Positions 44,739 to 54,302 of a stretch of 64,000 nucleotides of DNA are shown one piece after another. The notes under the pieces are model-generated. The model had not been told where the DNA came from. It searched no databases and saw only the letters and a program-made list of their open reading frames with translations. A program made the position numbers and the translations under genes. Source of the stretch: Burkholderia pseudomultivorans (lineage in GTDB: Bacteria > Pseudomonadota > Gammaproteobacteria > Burkholderiales > Burkholderiaceae); the NCBI RefSeq assembly GCF_001718415.1, contig NZ_CP013378.1, positions 496,001 to 560,000 on the forward strand, read 5' to 3'. The first letter of the stretch is position 1. Every line of letters begins with the position of its first letter.

Positions 44739-45607
44739 GACGAGAGGGCGGATTGCGCGTGGGCGGGCGCGGATCGATCGGGCCGCGCGGCGGACGGCGA
44801 CACGTATTCGACGCAGCCGTCGTTGCGGCAGAAGCCGAGCAGCCGGACGCCGGCTTCGCGCGCGACGTCGATCGCGAGCGAGGTCGGCGCGGAGATCGCC
44901 GCGAGCATCGGGATGCCGACGCGCGCGGCCTTGCGCACGAGTTCATAGCTGGCGCGGCTCGACAGGAACGCGAAGCCCGCGTGCAGGTCGGCGCGGCGGC
45001 GCGCTCGCTCGCCGATCAGCTTGTCGAGCGCGTTATGACGGCCGACGTCCTCGAACACGTCGAGCACGTTGCCGTCGCGATCGCACCATGCGGCCGCGTG
45101 GATGCCGCCCGTGTCGCGCATCAGCGTCTGCCGGGACGGCAGCGTGCGCGCGGCGCGCGCGACGGCGTCGACGTCGATCGCGGCGGCCGAGCCGGCGGCC
45201 GCGATGCGCGCGGGATGCAGGTCGAGCTGCGCGATCTGCTCGATCCCGCATACGCCGCAGCCGGTGCGGCCGGCCAGCGCGCGGCGATGCGCCTTCAGCG
45301 CCATGAACGCGCGCTGCGACACGGTCAGCCGGACTTCGGCGCTGTCGCCCCTGTATTGGCTTTCAATGTCGAAAACTTCCGAGGCGCGCTCGACGATGCC
45401 TTCGCTGAGCGCGAAGCCGATGCCGAACGCGTCGAGATCGAGCGGCGTCGCCATCATCACCGTGTGCGCGATGCCGTTGAAGACGAGCGCGACCGGGCAT
45501 TCGTCGACGACGCGATCGACGTCGTCCCGCGCGTCGCCGGCGCGATGACGCGTCACATGACAGGCGACGCTGCCGGTCGGCGCGTCGGCGCGGACGCAGG
45601 GTTCCAT
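44735..45607 (-). CDS. fdhD: Formate dehydrogenase accessory sulfurtransferase
   Basis: A 290-residue protein. FdhD passes sulfur from IscS to the bis-MGD cofactor of formate dehydrogenases. The essential Cys pair is in RTGCGVCGIEQ (Cys117 and Cys120). Other landmarks are DECPVALVFNGIAHTVMM, DVGRHNALDKLIGER and LLGFCRNDGCVEYV near the end. It is the first gene of the moeA-containing operon. No canonical formate dehydrogenase operon lies in the window; the only candidate client here is the FdhF/YdeP-like protein at 58885-61164. Confidence 0.94.
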   Translation of the reverse strand: MEPCVRADAPTGSVACHVTRHRAGDARDDVDRVVDECPVALVFNGIAHTVMMATPLDLDAFGIGFALSEGIVERASEVFDIESQYRGDSAEVRLTVSQRAFMALKAHRRALAGRTGCGVCGIEQIAQLDLHPARIAAAGSAAAIDVDAVARAARTLPSRQTLMRDTGGIHAAAWCDRDGNVLDVFEDVGRHNALDKLIGERARRRADLHAGFAFLSSRASYELVRKAARVGIPMLAAISAPTSLAIDVAREAGVRLLGFCRNDGCVEYVSPSAARPDRSAPAHAQSALSS

Positions 45608-45964
45608 GCGGATTCCTCCAGGCGGGTACGGTTCCTGCGAAGCGGCGCCGCGCAGGGTTCGGCACGAATGTTACGGTCGTTTGACCGCGTGTCGCGTACA
45701 CAGCGCCGCGATGCGAAAAGCAGTACAGCTGACGGCCGTGTGCGGGCGCAACGGCGTTTCCGTGTACACCTGTCCGGCGCCGCGGCGAGCACAGTTTCAG
45801 CACACGGATGCGTGATTGCGAGTATTGTTCAAAACGCGCTATCGTCGTTCACGCTTCGATGCCGTGCGTCGCGATCCGCTTGTGCTCGCCCGCCTCGTCG
45901 TCAAGCCGTCGCGCGATTTCCTGTTTCGGGCGGACGTCCTCACAACCTCGAGCACATTACGGTC
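45608..45964. promoter_or_regulatory. 357-base divergent region between fdhD and cydA
   Basis: No gene is supported here. A possible sigma-70 promoter for cydA has TTGCGA at 45816-45821 and TATCGT at 45840-45845 with an 18-base spacer, which would give a leader of about 110 bases. I looked for an FNR-type palindrome and found none with both half-sites. Confidence 0.3.
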
Positions 45965-47365
45965 ATGGAAATCTTCGATGCGTTCCATCTCGCACGCCTG
46001 CAATTCGCGTTCACGGTGTCGTTCCACATCGTGTTCCCCGCGATCAGCATCGGCATGGCGAGCTTCCTGGCGGTGCTGGAATGGCGCTACCTCGTCACCG
46101 GCGACGCCGCCTACAAATCCATGTTCCAGTTCTGGTCGAAGATCTTCGCGATCGGCTTCGGCATGGGGGTGGTGTCCGGCGTCGTGATGGCCTACGAGTT
46201 CGGCACGAACTGGTCGGGCTTCTCGCGCATCGCGGGCAACATCACGGGGCCGCTGCTCACCTACGAGGTGCTGACCGCGTTCTTCCTCGAAGCGGGCTTT
46301 CTCGGCGTGATGCTGTTCGGCTGGCAGCGCGTGAGCCCGCGCGCGCATTTCTTCGCGACGCTGATGGTCGCGGTCGGCACGCTGATCTCGACGTTCTGGA
46401 TCCTCGCGTCGAACAGCTTCATGCAGACGCCGCAGGGCTACCGGATCGAGAACGGCCTCGTCGTGCCGGTGGACTGGTTCAAGGTCGTGTTCAACCCGTC
46501 GTTCCCGTTTCGTCTCGCGCACATGACGATCGCGGCGTTCATCGTCGCGGGCTTCATCGTCGCCGCATGCGGTGCGTGGCACCTGCTGAAGGGGCGCCGC
46601 GACGAGCCGGTGAAGCGCAGCTTCTCGATGGCGCTGTGGATCCTGCTGCTGCTTGCGCCGGTCCAGATCGTCGTCGGCGACGCGCACGGCCTGAACACGC
46701 GCGAATACCAGCCCGCGAAGATCGCTGCGATCGAGGGGCTGTGGGAAACCGAGAAGGGTGGCACCGCGCTGAACCTGGTCGGCCTGCCCGACATGCAGGC
46801 GGAAACGACGCGCTATGCGATCCAGGTGCCGCATCTCGGCAGCCTGATCCTCACGCACAGCTGGGACGGCGAGATCCGCGGGCTGAAGGAATTCCCGCCA
46901 CAGGACCGCCCGTATTCGCCGGTGATCTTCTGGACCTTCCGCATCATGGCGGGCCTCGGGATGCTGATGCTGCTGACCGCGCTGCTCGGGCTGCTGCTCA
47001 GAAAGGGCGGGCGGCTCTATGAAACGCGCTGGTTCCAGTGGTTCGTGCTGTGCATGGGCCCGTCGGGGATCGTCGCGCTGCTGGCCGGCTGGATCACGAC
47101 CGAGGTCGGGCGGCAGCCGTGGACCGTGTACGGCGTGCTGCGCACCATCGATTCGGTCGCGCCGCTCAGTGCGCAGCAGGTCGGCGTGTCGCTGCTGGTG
47201 TTCGTGGTCGTGTATTTCCTCGTTTTCGGAACAGGCGTCTACTACATGTTGAAGCTGATGAGGCACGGGCCGGCCGCGCAGGCCGGGTATATCGAACTGC
47301 ACCGGCATCCGGGGCTGCGCAAGAGCGCGCTGTCCACGCCGCTGAACGTCACCGAAGCGGAGTAA
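45965..47365 (+). CDS. cydA: Cytochrome bd-type ubiquinol oxidase, subunit I (CioA-like)
   Basis: A 466-residue membrane subunit of a bd-family terminal oxidase, which reduces oxygen with quinol and has high oxygen affinity. His21 in FTVSFHIVFPAISIGM is the high-spin heme ligand. FRLAHMTIAAFI carries the heme b558 His and the Met ligand lies in the second half. The Q-loop (after GDAHGLNTREYQPAKIAAIE) is short and total length is below that of E. coli CydA (522), both features of the cyanide-insensitive (CIO) subgroup. cydB follows after three bases. Confidence 0.95.
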   Translation: MEIFDAFHLARLQFAFTVSFHIVFPAISIGMASFLAVLEWRYLVTGDAAYKSMFQFWSKIFAIGFGMGVVSGVVMAYEFGTNWSGFSRIAGNITGPLLTYEVLTAFFLEAGFLGVMLFGWQRVSPRAHFFATLMVAVGTLISTFWILASNSFMQTPQGYRIENGLVVPVDWFKVVFNPSFPFRLAHMTIAAFIVAGFIVAACGAWHLLKGRRDEPVKRSFSMALWILLLLAPVQIVVGDAHGLNTREYQPAKIAAIEGLWETEKGGTALNLVGLPDMQAETTRYAIQVPHLGSLILTHSWDGEIRGLKEFPPQDRPYSPVIFWTFRIMAGLGMLMLLTALLGLLLRKGGRLYETRWFQWFVLCMGPSGIVALLAGWITTEVGRQPWTVYGVLRTIDSVAPLSAQQVGVSLLVFVVVYFLVFGTGVYYMLKLMRHGPAAQAGYIELHRHPGLRKSALSTPLNVTEAE

Positions 47366-47368
47366 GCC

Positions 47369-48376
47369 ATGCACATCGATCTTCCTGTCGTGTGGGCCGC
47401 GATCATCGGTCTCGGCGTGTTCCTCTACGTGATGCTGGACGGCTTCGATCTCGGCATCGGGCTGCTGTTTCCGTTTTTCGACGCGAAAGCCGAGCGACAG
47501 GTGATGCTCGACACCGTCGCGCCGGTATGGGACGGCAACGAGACCTTCCTCGTGCTCGGCGGCGCGGGCCTGTACGGCGCGTTCCCGGTCGTGTATTCGA
47601 CGCTGCTGCCCGCGAACTACCTGCCGCTGATCCTGATGGTGGTCGGGCTGATCTTCCGCGGCGCGGCGTTCGAACTGCGCGCGAAGGCGAACCGCACGCA
47701 GCACATGTGGGATCTCGCGTTCATCGGCGGCTCGGCGCTCGCGGCGTTCTGCCAGGGGATCGTGCTCGGTTCGCTGCTGCAGGGCATCCGGATCGAGAAC
47801 GACCAGTTCGCGGGCGGCCCGTTCGACTGGCTGTCGCCGTTCAGCCTGTTCTGCGGGATCGGCGTGCTCGTCACGTATGCGACGCTGGGCTGCGGCTGGC
47901 TGATCCTGAAGGTCGACGGCGAACTGCAGCGCAAGATGCGCTTGCTGATGAAGCCGTTGACCGGCGTGCTGCTCGGCGTGATGGCCGTCGTCAGCCTGTG
48001 GACCGTGATCGGCCTGCCGGCGGTCGCGCACCGCTGGTTCGGCAGCGGCAACCTCGGCTGGTTCCTGCCGGTGCCGGTGCTCGTGGTCGCGTGCGTATGG
48101 GGCATCTTCCACACGGTGAAGCGCCGCCACGAAGCGACGCCGTTCCTGCTGACGCTCGCGATCGTGTTCCTCGGCTACACGGGGCTCGTGATCAGCATCT
48201 GGCCGAACATCGTGCCGCCGTCGCTGACGATCTGGGCCGCCTCGTCGAGCCATTCGAGCCAGCTGTTCGCGCTGGTCGGCACGGTGATCGTGCTGCCGAT
48301 CATCCTCGTGTACAACGCGATGCAGTACCGCGTGTTCCGCGGCAAGGTGCGCGAGGGCGACATCGGCTATCACTGA
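47369..48376 (+). CDS. cydB: Cytochrome bd-type ubiquinol oxidase, subunit II (CioB-like)
   Basis: A 335-residue membrane protein with about eight helices. It starts MHIDLPVVWAAIIGLGVFLY and continues VMLDGFDLGIGLLFPF, the signature of CydB, with the acidic motif DGNETFLVLGGAGLYGAFPV (Trp-Asp-Gly-Asn-Glu). It pairs with the subunit I gene three bases upstream. No CydX-like small gene is recognisable directly after it, in line with CIO-type enzymes. A hairpin terminator candidate follows 80 bases later. Confidence 0.95.
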   Translation: MHIDLPVVWAAIIGLGVFLYVMLDGFDLGIGLLFPFFDAKAERQVMLDTVAPVWDGNETFLVLGGAGLYGAFPVVYSTLLPANYLPLILMVVGLIFRGAAFELRAKANRTQHMWDLAFIGGSALAAFCQGIVLGSLLQGIRIENDQFAGGPFDWLSPFSLFCGIGVLVTYATLGCGWLILKVDGELQRKMRLLMKPLTGVLLGVMAVVSLWTVIGLPAVAHRWFGSGNLGWFLPVPVLVVACVWGIFHTVKRRHEATPFLLTLAIVFLGYTGLVISIWPNIVPPSLTIWAASSSHSSQLFALVGTVIVLPIILVYNAMQYRVFRGKVREGDIGYH

Positions 48377-48457
48377 CCGGCGCGCCGGGGCGAGGCGCGC
48401 CTGGCGCGAGCGTATCATCACGCGCAGCGCCCGCCCGGCCCGGCACCTGCCCGAAAG

Positions 48458-48478
48458 CGGCCCGCCACGTGCGGGCCG
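48458..48478 (+). terminator. Hairpin after cydAB
   Basis: CGGCCCGC and GCGGGCCG form an exact eight-base stem around CACGT, with AAA before and TT after. It lies 80 bases past the cydB stop and before the bestrophin gene. The short T-run makes termination plausible but not certain. Confidence 0.5.
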
Positions 48479-48535
48479 TTGCGCATCGGGCGCGCGATCC
48501 GTCTTGCGTATTCCTTTGGCAGTCGAGAAAACACC

Positions 48536-49456
48536 ATGATCGTCAGACCACGACAAAACTGGCTCAGGATGCTGTTCGTATGGAACGGTTCCGTGCTGCA
48601 ATCGATCATTCCGCAGCTCGTGTTCATGGCGGTCGTCAGCACGCTGGCGGTCTTTACGAACGGTCGCATCTTCGGCGAGAAGATTCCGCTGAACACGGCG
48701 CCGTTCACGCTGTTCGGGCTGGCGCTCGCGATCTTCCTCGCGTTTCGCAACAACGCGAGCTTCGAACGCTTCAAGGAGGCGCGGCATCTGTGGGGCAACC
48801 TGCTGATCGCGGCGCGCACGCTGACGTCGCAGATCCGCCGCTACCTGCCCGACAGCGTCGACGACGCGCAACGCAATCGGCTCGCCGACTGGCTGATCGC
48901 GTTCACCTATGCACTCAAGCACGAACTCCGCCATACCGATCCCGCGCCGGACCTGCAGCGGATCCTCGGCGCGGCGCGCGCCGATGCGCTTGCGCGCAAG
49001 GTCTACAAGCCGGTTGCGATCCTCGACGAGCTGCGCGGGGAAATCGTCCGCGCGCTCGACCGCGCGCCGGGCAGCGAGGCGACCTGCTGGATGTTCGATG
49101 CGCAGCTCGACGAGCTGGGCAAGACGGTCGGCGGGTGCGAGCGGATCCTGTCGACGCCGATTCCGTTCTCGTACAGCGTGTTGCTGCACCGCACGGTGTA
49201 TGCCTACTGCGTGCTGCTGCCGTTCGGCCTCGTCGATTCGACCGAGTTCTTCACGCCGCTGATCTGCGTGTTCATCTCGTACACGCTGATCGCGCTCGAG
49301 GCGATCGCGAACGAAGTCGCGGAACCGTTCGGGCTCGCGCCGAACGCGCTGGCGCTCGACGCGATCACGCGCACGGTCGAGCGATCGGTGCTCGAGCTGT
49401 GCGAGCGCGAGCTGCCGGACGAATTCGTGCCGGCGTCGACGTACCAGATCACTTGA
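48536..49456 (+). CDS. Bestrophin-family anion channel-like protein
   Basis: A 306-residue membrane protein (UPF0187/bestrophin). Family features are MIVRPRQNWLRMLFVWNGSV at the N terminus, FTLFGLALAIFLAFRNNASFERFKEARHLWG (split at Phe-Arg), PIPFSYSVLLHRTVYAYCVL and the C-terminal LPFGLVDSTEFFTPLICVFIS (split at Phe). Bacterial bestrophins form pentameric ion channels; ion selectivity here is unknown. Start 48536 matches the family N terminus. It is encoded alone after cydAB and converges on the SnoaL-like gene. Confidence 0.88.
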   Translation: MIVRPRQNWLRMLFVWNGSVLQSIIPQLVFMAVVSTLAVFTNGRIFGEKIPLNTAPFTLFGLALAIFLAFRNNASFERFKEARHLWGNLLIAARTLTSQIRRYLPDSVDDAQRNRLADWLIAFTYALKHELRHTDPAPDLQRILGAARADALARKVYKPVAILDELRGEIVRALDRAPGSEATCWMFDAQLDELGKTVGGCERILSTPIPFSYSVLLHRTVYAYCVLLPFGLVDSTEFFTPLICVFISYTLIALEAIANEVAEPFGLAPNALALDAITRTVERSVLELCERELPDEFVPASTYQIT

Positions 49457-49470
49457 TGCGGCGCGTGACA

Positions 49471-49495
49471 AGGTCGTCAGCAATCCGGACGACCT
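49471..49495. terminator. Inverted repeat between convergent bestrophin and SnoaL-like genes
   Basis: AGGTCGTC (49471-49478) and GACGACCT (49488-49495) are exact complements around a nine-base loop in the short gap between two converging genes. A shared terminator is plausible; no T-run is present. Confidence 0.4.
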
Positions 49496-49934
49496 ACGTC
49501 ATCGCGACCGGCGGCGCGTGCTGCATCCAGCTGCGCTCCTGCATGCGGCTCTGGATGCGCCAGCCGCTTTCGCTGCGGACCAGCAGGTCGCGATACCACA
49601 GGCCGACGAAGCAGACGCGCTCGGCGCCCATTGCGTCGGCCGACACCATCATCACCTGTCCGGCGGTGCGCGCGGTCGCGGCGTCGCCGTCGACGACCAC
49701 CAGTGAGGTCGAGATCGTATGCTGCGTGCCCCGCGTCGCCGCCGTCATCTGTTTCAGGTAGGCCGCGATGTCCGCGCGACGGCCGACCGGGCCGCCGAAC
49801 GCCGCGTAGTCGAGCATCGCGTCGCCGGCGAAGATCCGCTCGAATTCGTGCCAGTCCCGGCGGTCGACGGCATGACAGTAGCGCGTCAGCAAATCCTGGA
49901 TGGCGAGGCGGTCGAGCATTTCCTGCGCGGTCAT
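49494..49934 (-). CDS. SnoaL-like / NTF2-fold family protein
   Basis: A 146-residue protein with the typical N terminus of small NTF2-like proteins: MTAQEMLDRLAIQDLLTRYC then HAVDRRDWHEFERIFAGDAM. The beta-sheet part ends with GLWYRDLLVRSESGWRIQSR. The family includes dehydratases, isomerases and many proteins of unknown role. The start at 49934 was preferred over an upstream ATG (49994) that adds a low-complexity stretch. The gap to trpS upstream is 118 bases. Substrate unknown. Confidence 0.8.
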   Translation of the reverse strand: MTAQEMLDRLAIQDLLTRYCHAVDRRDWHEFERIFAGDAMLDYAAFGGPVGRRADIAAYLKQMTAATRGTQHTISTSLVVVDGDAATARTAGQVMMVSADAMGAERVCFVGLWYRDLLVRSESGWRIQSRMQERSWMQHAPPVAMT

Positions 49935-50052
49935 GATGGCGTGGGCGTGCGTGGCGGGTAGGGGCACGATAGCCGGCGCGTGCCGATGCGGCATCGGCGG
50001 ATCGGACTAGAAGCGCTTGATCGCGGCCGGCAGCGTCGTCCGTACCGCAGGA

Positions 50053-51186
<1,134 letters not shown>

Positions 51187-51193
<7 letters not shown>

Positions 51194-51237
51194 CGCCACC
51201 AGCAAAGCAGATTCGGCGAGGCGGGTTTCGTTTTCAT
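51187..51237 (-). CDS. Trp-rich leader peptide of trpS (16 residues, probably leaderless)
   Basis: An ATG at 51237 opens a 16-residue frame, MKTKPASPNLLCWWRA, ending at TGA 51187-51189. Codons 13 and 14 are tandem TGG (51196-51201), next to the first attenuator segment. There is no ribosome site upstream. The -10 element ends six bases before the ATG, so transcription should start on or beside the A of the start codon and the peptide would be translated from a leaderless mRNA. Tandem Trp codons in so short a frame, placed before a Trp-tRNA synthetase, are unlikely by chance. Confidence 0.75.
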
Positions 51238-51243
51238 CGCGCA

Positions 51244-51273
51244 AGTATAGCGCAGCGGCGGGACGCGCGTCAG
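51244..51273 (-). promoter_or_regulatory. Sigma-70 promoter of the trpS leader
   Basis: On the minus strand CTGACG (51273-51268) and TATACT (51249-51244) stand 18 bases apart, matching the -35 and -10 consensus at 4/6 and 5/6. The predicted start is at 51237. The -35 hexamer overlaps the stop codon of the small ORF at 51270-51425. Confidence 0.65.
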
Positions 51274-51425
51274 CGCAGCGCAGATTCCATCGCGAGGCAC
51301 GCGATCTCGGCCGACGGCCATAGCAGGTACAGCAGCGCCGCCATCATCAGCAGCGCGCACGCGCGCATCAGCGGCGCCCGGTGGTCGTCGCGCAGGATGC
51401 GGAAGTGCTGCATCAGTTTTTTCAT
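51270..51425 (-). CDS. Candidate 51-residue membrane protein
   Basis: An ATG at 51425 with GGAAA shortly upstream opens a 51-residue frame: MKKLMQHFRILRDDHRAPLM followed by one hydrophobic segment (about residues 20-45, CALLMMAALLYLLW) and a short tail. It reads in the same direction as trpS and its stop overlaps the trpS leader promoter. A single-pass inner-membrane protein is expected. I do not recognise a family, and coding status rests on start, ribosome site and hydrophobic profile only. Confidence 0.5.
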   Translation of the reverse strand: MKKLMQHFRILRDDHRAPLMRACALLMMAALLYLLWPSAEIACLAMESALR

Positions 51426-51772
51426 GCTTTCCGGCGCGGGATGCGCCGCTCCAACGGTTGCTGCAACGGGTCGGGCGGGCCGACGCCGAGGGTGTTGCGG
51501 GTTTGGGATGCGCGCACGCGCATCGGGTTCCGGGGCCGGCGAGGCGGCCAGTGCGTCGCGGCGCAGGAAAAAGGGGATGATCAGACGTCGCGCGCGACGG
51601 GTGAAGCCCGGCCGAGGGACGTGCCGCATTCGTCCGGAATGCGACGCGACGCGCATCCTACCAGTTCGGCGCTTTGCGAACCGTCAAGAATTGTCGGGTT
51701 CGGGCGATGAGTACGGCATGCGAGCGGGCCCGCATGCTGCCGTCCGCCGTGGACGGGGTATTTCACGGCGAC
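51426..51772. other. 347-base region between two small genes, with one hairpin
   Basis: No further gene is supported. GCATGCG (51716-51722) and CGCATGC (51731-51737) form an exact seven-base stem 36 bases past the stop of the LprI-like gene (minus strand), a possible terminator for it, though no T-run follows. Nothing else stands out. Confidence 0.35.
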
Positions 51773-52132
51773 TCACCGTTTCTCGAGAAGCGTTTTCAGA
51801 TAATCCACTCGCTGTCTGGTGATCGTGAGGAGGCAGTCTTTCGTGATCAAGCCGGGGCCTGTACCCTGGGACTGCGATGCCTCCGCCGCAATGTAACCAT
51901 TGCACTGCTTCTCTCTATAGCTGAGCCACGCTTTCTGCGACTGTTCAAATTCGCGCTTGTATTGGGTGGACGAGTATATTTTCTGATAAATCGCATTCAG
52001 GTCTTTTTTCGAATTTTCCAGCTCGCGGCTGACGCAGGAAAAATCGTCATGGCCATTTGCGGTGTCGGCGCACGTTCCGGCAAATGAAGTCGCGGGCAAC
52101 ATGAGAAACACTAAGAAGGCGATTTTTTTCAT
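51773..52132 (-). CDS. Exported LprI/DUF1311-family protein
   Basis: A 119-residue secreted protein with signal peptide MKKIAFLVFLMLPATSFAG (cleavage near residue 19). The mature part has the DUF1311 layout: paired Cys residues (TCADTANGHDDFSCVSRELE), LNAIYQKIYSS, QKAWLSYREKQCNGYIAAEA and a final Cys in TKDCLLTITRQRVDYLKTLL. Some relatives inhibit lysozyme in the periplasm; others are uncharacterised. Base composition is noticeably less GC-rich than its neighbours (runs of A and T around its start), which may indicate acquisition from elsewhere. The start at 52132 gives the signal peptide. Confidence 0.82.
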   Translation of the reverse strand: MKKIAFLVFLMLPATSFAGTCADTANGHDDFSCVSRELENSKKDLNAIYQKIYSSTQYKREFEQSQKAWLSYREKQCNGYIAAEASQSQGTGPGLITKDCLLTITRQRVDYLKTLLEKR

Positions 52133-52409
52133 GGCGCTCTTGAAAGATTGTCGGCGGCTTGGCGCAAGACGTCCCATCTTATAGGCAAGCTGCCGGGAAT
52201 ACGCCGACGCGTGCATCGTTCCGCATGCATTTCCCGCCATCGAGACCACAGGCGGTCCCGCGACACCTCCCCCACCCCCAGCTTTTTTCTCGTCAACAAC
52301 CACAAAAATCATCATTTCGCCCCAGGCGACCTGTCAGCAGAATGTCTCCATTCCAGCTCGCGCGACGGCATGCACGCCGAGGCGAGCCACACTTCAGAAG
52401 GAGACAGCC

Positions 52410-53750
52410 GTGGCAGTCGAAACCACCTCAATCGATACGCTCGTCGTAGGCGCAGGCCAGGCCGGCGTGGCCATGAGCGAGCACCTGGGCAAGCTCGGCG
52501 TGCCGCATCTCGTGCTGGAGCGCGACCGCATCGCCGAGCGCTGGCGCACCGGCCGCTGGGATTCGCTCGTCGCGAACGGCCCGGCCTGGCACGATCGCTT
52601 TCCGGGGCTCGAATTCGACGGCCTCGACCCCGACGCATTCGCATCGAAGGATCAGGTCGCGGACTACTTCGAAGCCTATGCGCGCAAGATCGACGCGCCG
52701 ATCCGAACCGGCGTCGAAGTGACGAGCGTCGTGCGCAACACCGGCAAGCCGGGCTTCGTCGTCGAAACCTCGGCAGGCACGATCGAGGCGACCCGCGTGG
52801 TGGTCGCCACCGGCCCGTTCCAGCGCCCCGTGATTCCGCCGATCGCACCGGACGACGCCAGCCTGCTGCAGATCCATTCCGCCGACTATCGCAACCCGGG
52901 CCAGTTGCCCGACGGCGCCGTGCTGGTGGTCGGCGCGGGCTCGTCGGGCGTGCAGATCGCCGACGAGCTGCAGCGCGCGGGCCGCCGGGTCTATCTGTCG
53001 GTCGGCCCGCATGACCGCCCGCCGCGCGCGTATCGCGGCCGCGACTTCTGCTGGTGGCTCGGCGTGCTCGGCGAATGGGACAAGGAAGTCGCGACGCCCG
53101 GCCGCGAGCACGTGACGATCGCGGTGAGCGGCGCGCGCGGCGGCCATACGGTCGATTTCCGTCAGCTCGCGAACCAGGGCGTGACGCTCGTCGGGCTGAC
53201 GAAATCGTTCGACGGCGGCGTGGCGACGTTCGAACGCGATCTCGCGGTCAATCTCGCGCGCGGCGACGAGAACTACCTGTCGCTGCTCGACGCGGCCGAC
53301 GCATATGCATTGCGCAACGGCCTCGACCTGCCCGACGAACCCGACGCGCGGCGCATCCTGCCGAACCCCGAATGCGTCACGCATCCGATTCTCGCGCTCG
53401 ACCTGGCGGCGGCCGGCGTGACGACGATCGTCTGGGCGACCGGCTATGCGGTCGACTACGGCTGGCTGAAGGTCGACGCGTTCGCCGAGAACGGCAAGCC
53501 GCAGCATCAGCGCGGCGTGTCGAAGGAGCCGGGCATCTACTTCCTCGGGCTGCCGTGGCTGTCGCGGCGCGGCTCCAGCTTTATCTGGGGCGTCTGGCAC
53601 GACGCGAAGCACATCGCCGATCACATCGCGACGCAGCGCAAATACCTCGACTATCACCGCGCGGCGCCGCGTCGCGTGCGCGCGTGTTCGGCGCAGCACG
53701 GCGATGTCGCCCACGTCGATCCGCATCCGCTCGCCGACGCAATGAACTGA
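52410..53750 (+). CDS. Flavin-containing monooxygenase (CzcO-type NAD(P)/FAD oxidoreductase)
   Basis: A 446-residue flavoprotein. The FAD-binding GxGxxG is at the N terminus (LVVGAGQAGVAMSEHL), then ERWRTGRWDSLVANGPAWHD. The NAD(P)H site is VLVVGAGSSGVQIADEL near residue 172. IVWATGYAVDYGWLKV is the family's late ATG motif. Such enzymes oxidise N- or S-containing small molecules, or Baeyer-Villiger substrates. It starts a gene run with RidA, DUF1028 and ArgE-like proteins, so an N-containing substrate is likely. The 277-base gap before it (52133-52409) is shared with the divergent LprI gene and shows no clear promoter. Confidence 0.88.
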   Translation: MAVETTSIDTLVVGAGQAGVAMSEHLGKLGVPHLVLERDRIAERWRTGRWDSLVANGPAWHDRFPGLEFDGLDPDAFASKDQVADYFEAYARKIDAPIRTGVEVTSVVRNTGKPGFVVETSAGTIEATRVVVATGPFQRPVIPPIAPDDASLLQIHSADYRNPGQLPDGAVLVVGAGSSGVQIADELQRAGRRVYLSVGPHDRPPRAYRGRDFCWWLGVLGEWDKEVATPGREHVTIAVSGARGGHTVDFRQLANQGVTLVGLTKSFDGGVATFERDLAVNLARGDENYLSLLDAADAYALRNGLDLPDEPDARRILPNPECVTHPILALDLAAAGVTTIVWATGYAVDYGWLKVDAFAENGKPQHQRGVSKEPGIYFLGLPWLSRRGSSFIWGVWHDAKHIADHIATQRKYLDYHRAAPRRVRACSAQHGDVAHVDPHPLADAMN

Positions 53751-53856
53751 CCGAACCGCCGCTGCCGCCAGCCGGCACCGGAATGGCATGTGCCTGCCGC
53801 GCGGCGTCCGCGTCCGGCGCGGCGGGCGTGAACCCTGACACGATCGAAGGATATCG

Positions 53857-54294
53857 ATGAGCGAACCTACCCATACCCGTATCCGCATGTTCAACACGAA
53901 GGATACCTACCCGAACCAGTCGCTCGACAACGACCTGTGCCAGGCCGTGCGCGCCGGCAACACGGTCTACGTGCGCGGCCAGGTCGGCACCGATTTCGAC
54001 GGGAACCTGATCGGGCTCGGCGATCCGCGCGCACAGGCCGAGCAGGCGATGAAGAACGTCAAGCAGCTGCTCGAGGAAGCCGGCAGCGACCTCACGCATA
54101 TCGTCAAGACGACGACCTACCTGATCGACCCGCGCTATCGCGAGCCCGTGTACCAGGAAGTCGGCAAGTGGCTGAAGGGCGTCTATCCGATCTCGACGGG
54201 GCTCGTCGTGTCGGCGCTCGGCCAGCCGCAGTGGCTGATGGAGATCGACGTGATCGCGGTGATTCCGGACAACTGGCAGCCGAACCGCGCATAG
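53857..54294 (+). CDS. RidA family (YjgF/YER057c/UK114) protein
   Basis: A 145-residue protein of the RidA superfamily. NTVYVRGQVGTDFDGNL and ADGDPRAQAEQAM-like sequence (GLGDPRAQAEQAMKNVKQLL), then TYLIDPRYREPVY and GLVVSALGQPQWLMEIDVIA, are family landmarks. RidA proteins hydrolyse reactive enamine/imine intermediates, and specialised members act inside catabolic pathways. The usual catalytic Arg of RidA is not evident, so it may be one of the divergent Rid subfamilies. It lies nine bases before the DUF1028 gene. Confidence 0.88.
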   Translation: MSEPTHTRIRMFNTKDTYPNQSLDNDLCQAVRAGNTVYVRGQVGTDFDGNLIGLGDPRAQAEQAMKNVKQLLEEAGSDLTHIVKTTTYLIDPRYREPVYQEVGKWLKGVYPISTGLVVSALGQPQWLMEIDVIAVIPDNWQPNRA

Positions 54295-54302
54295 GAGGCG
54301 AC

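Noticed and set aside
45781..45850. FNR box upstream of cydA
   Set aside because: Sequence such as TGATTGCG and TTGTTCAA gives single half-sites without the required N4 partner.
45839..49483. Very long open frame on the minus strand opposite cydAB and the bestrophin gene
   Set aside because: It is rich in Arg, His, Gln and Asp with no domain, lies opposite three clear genes, and is the usual by-product of GC-rich third positions.
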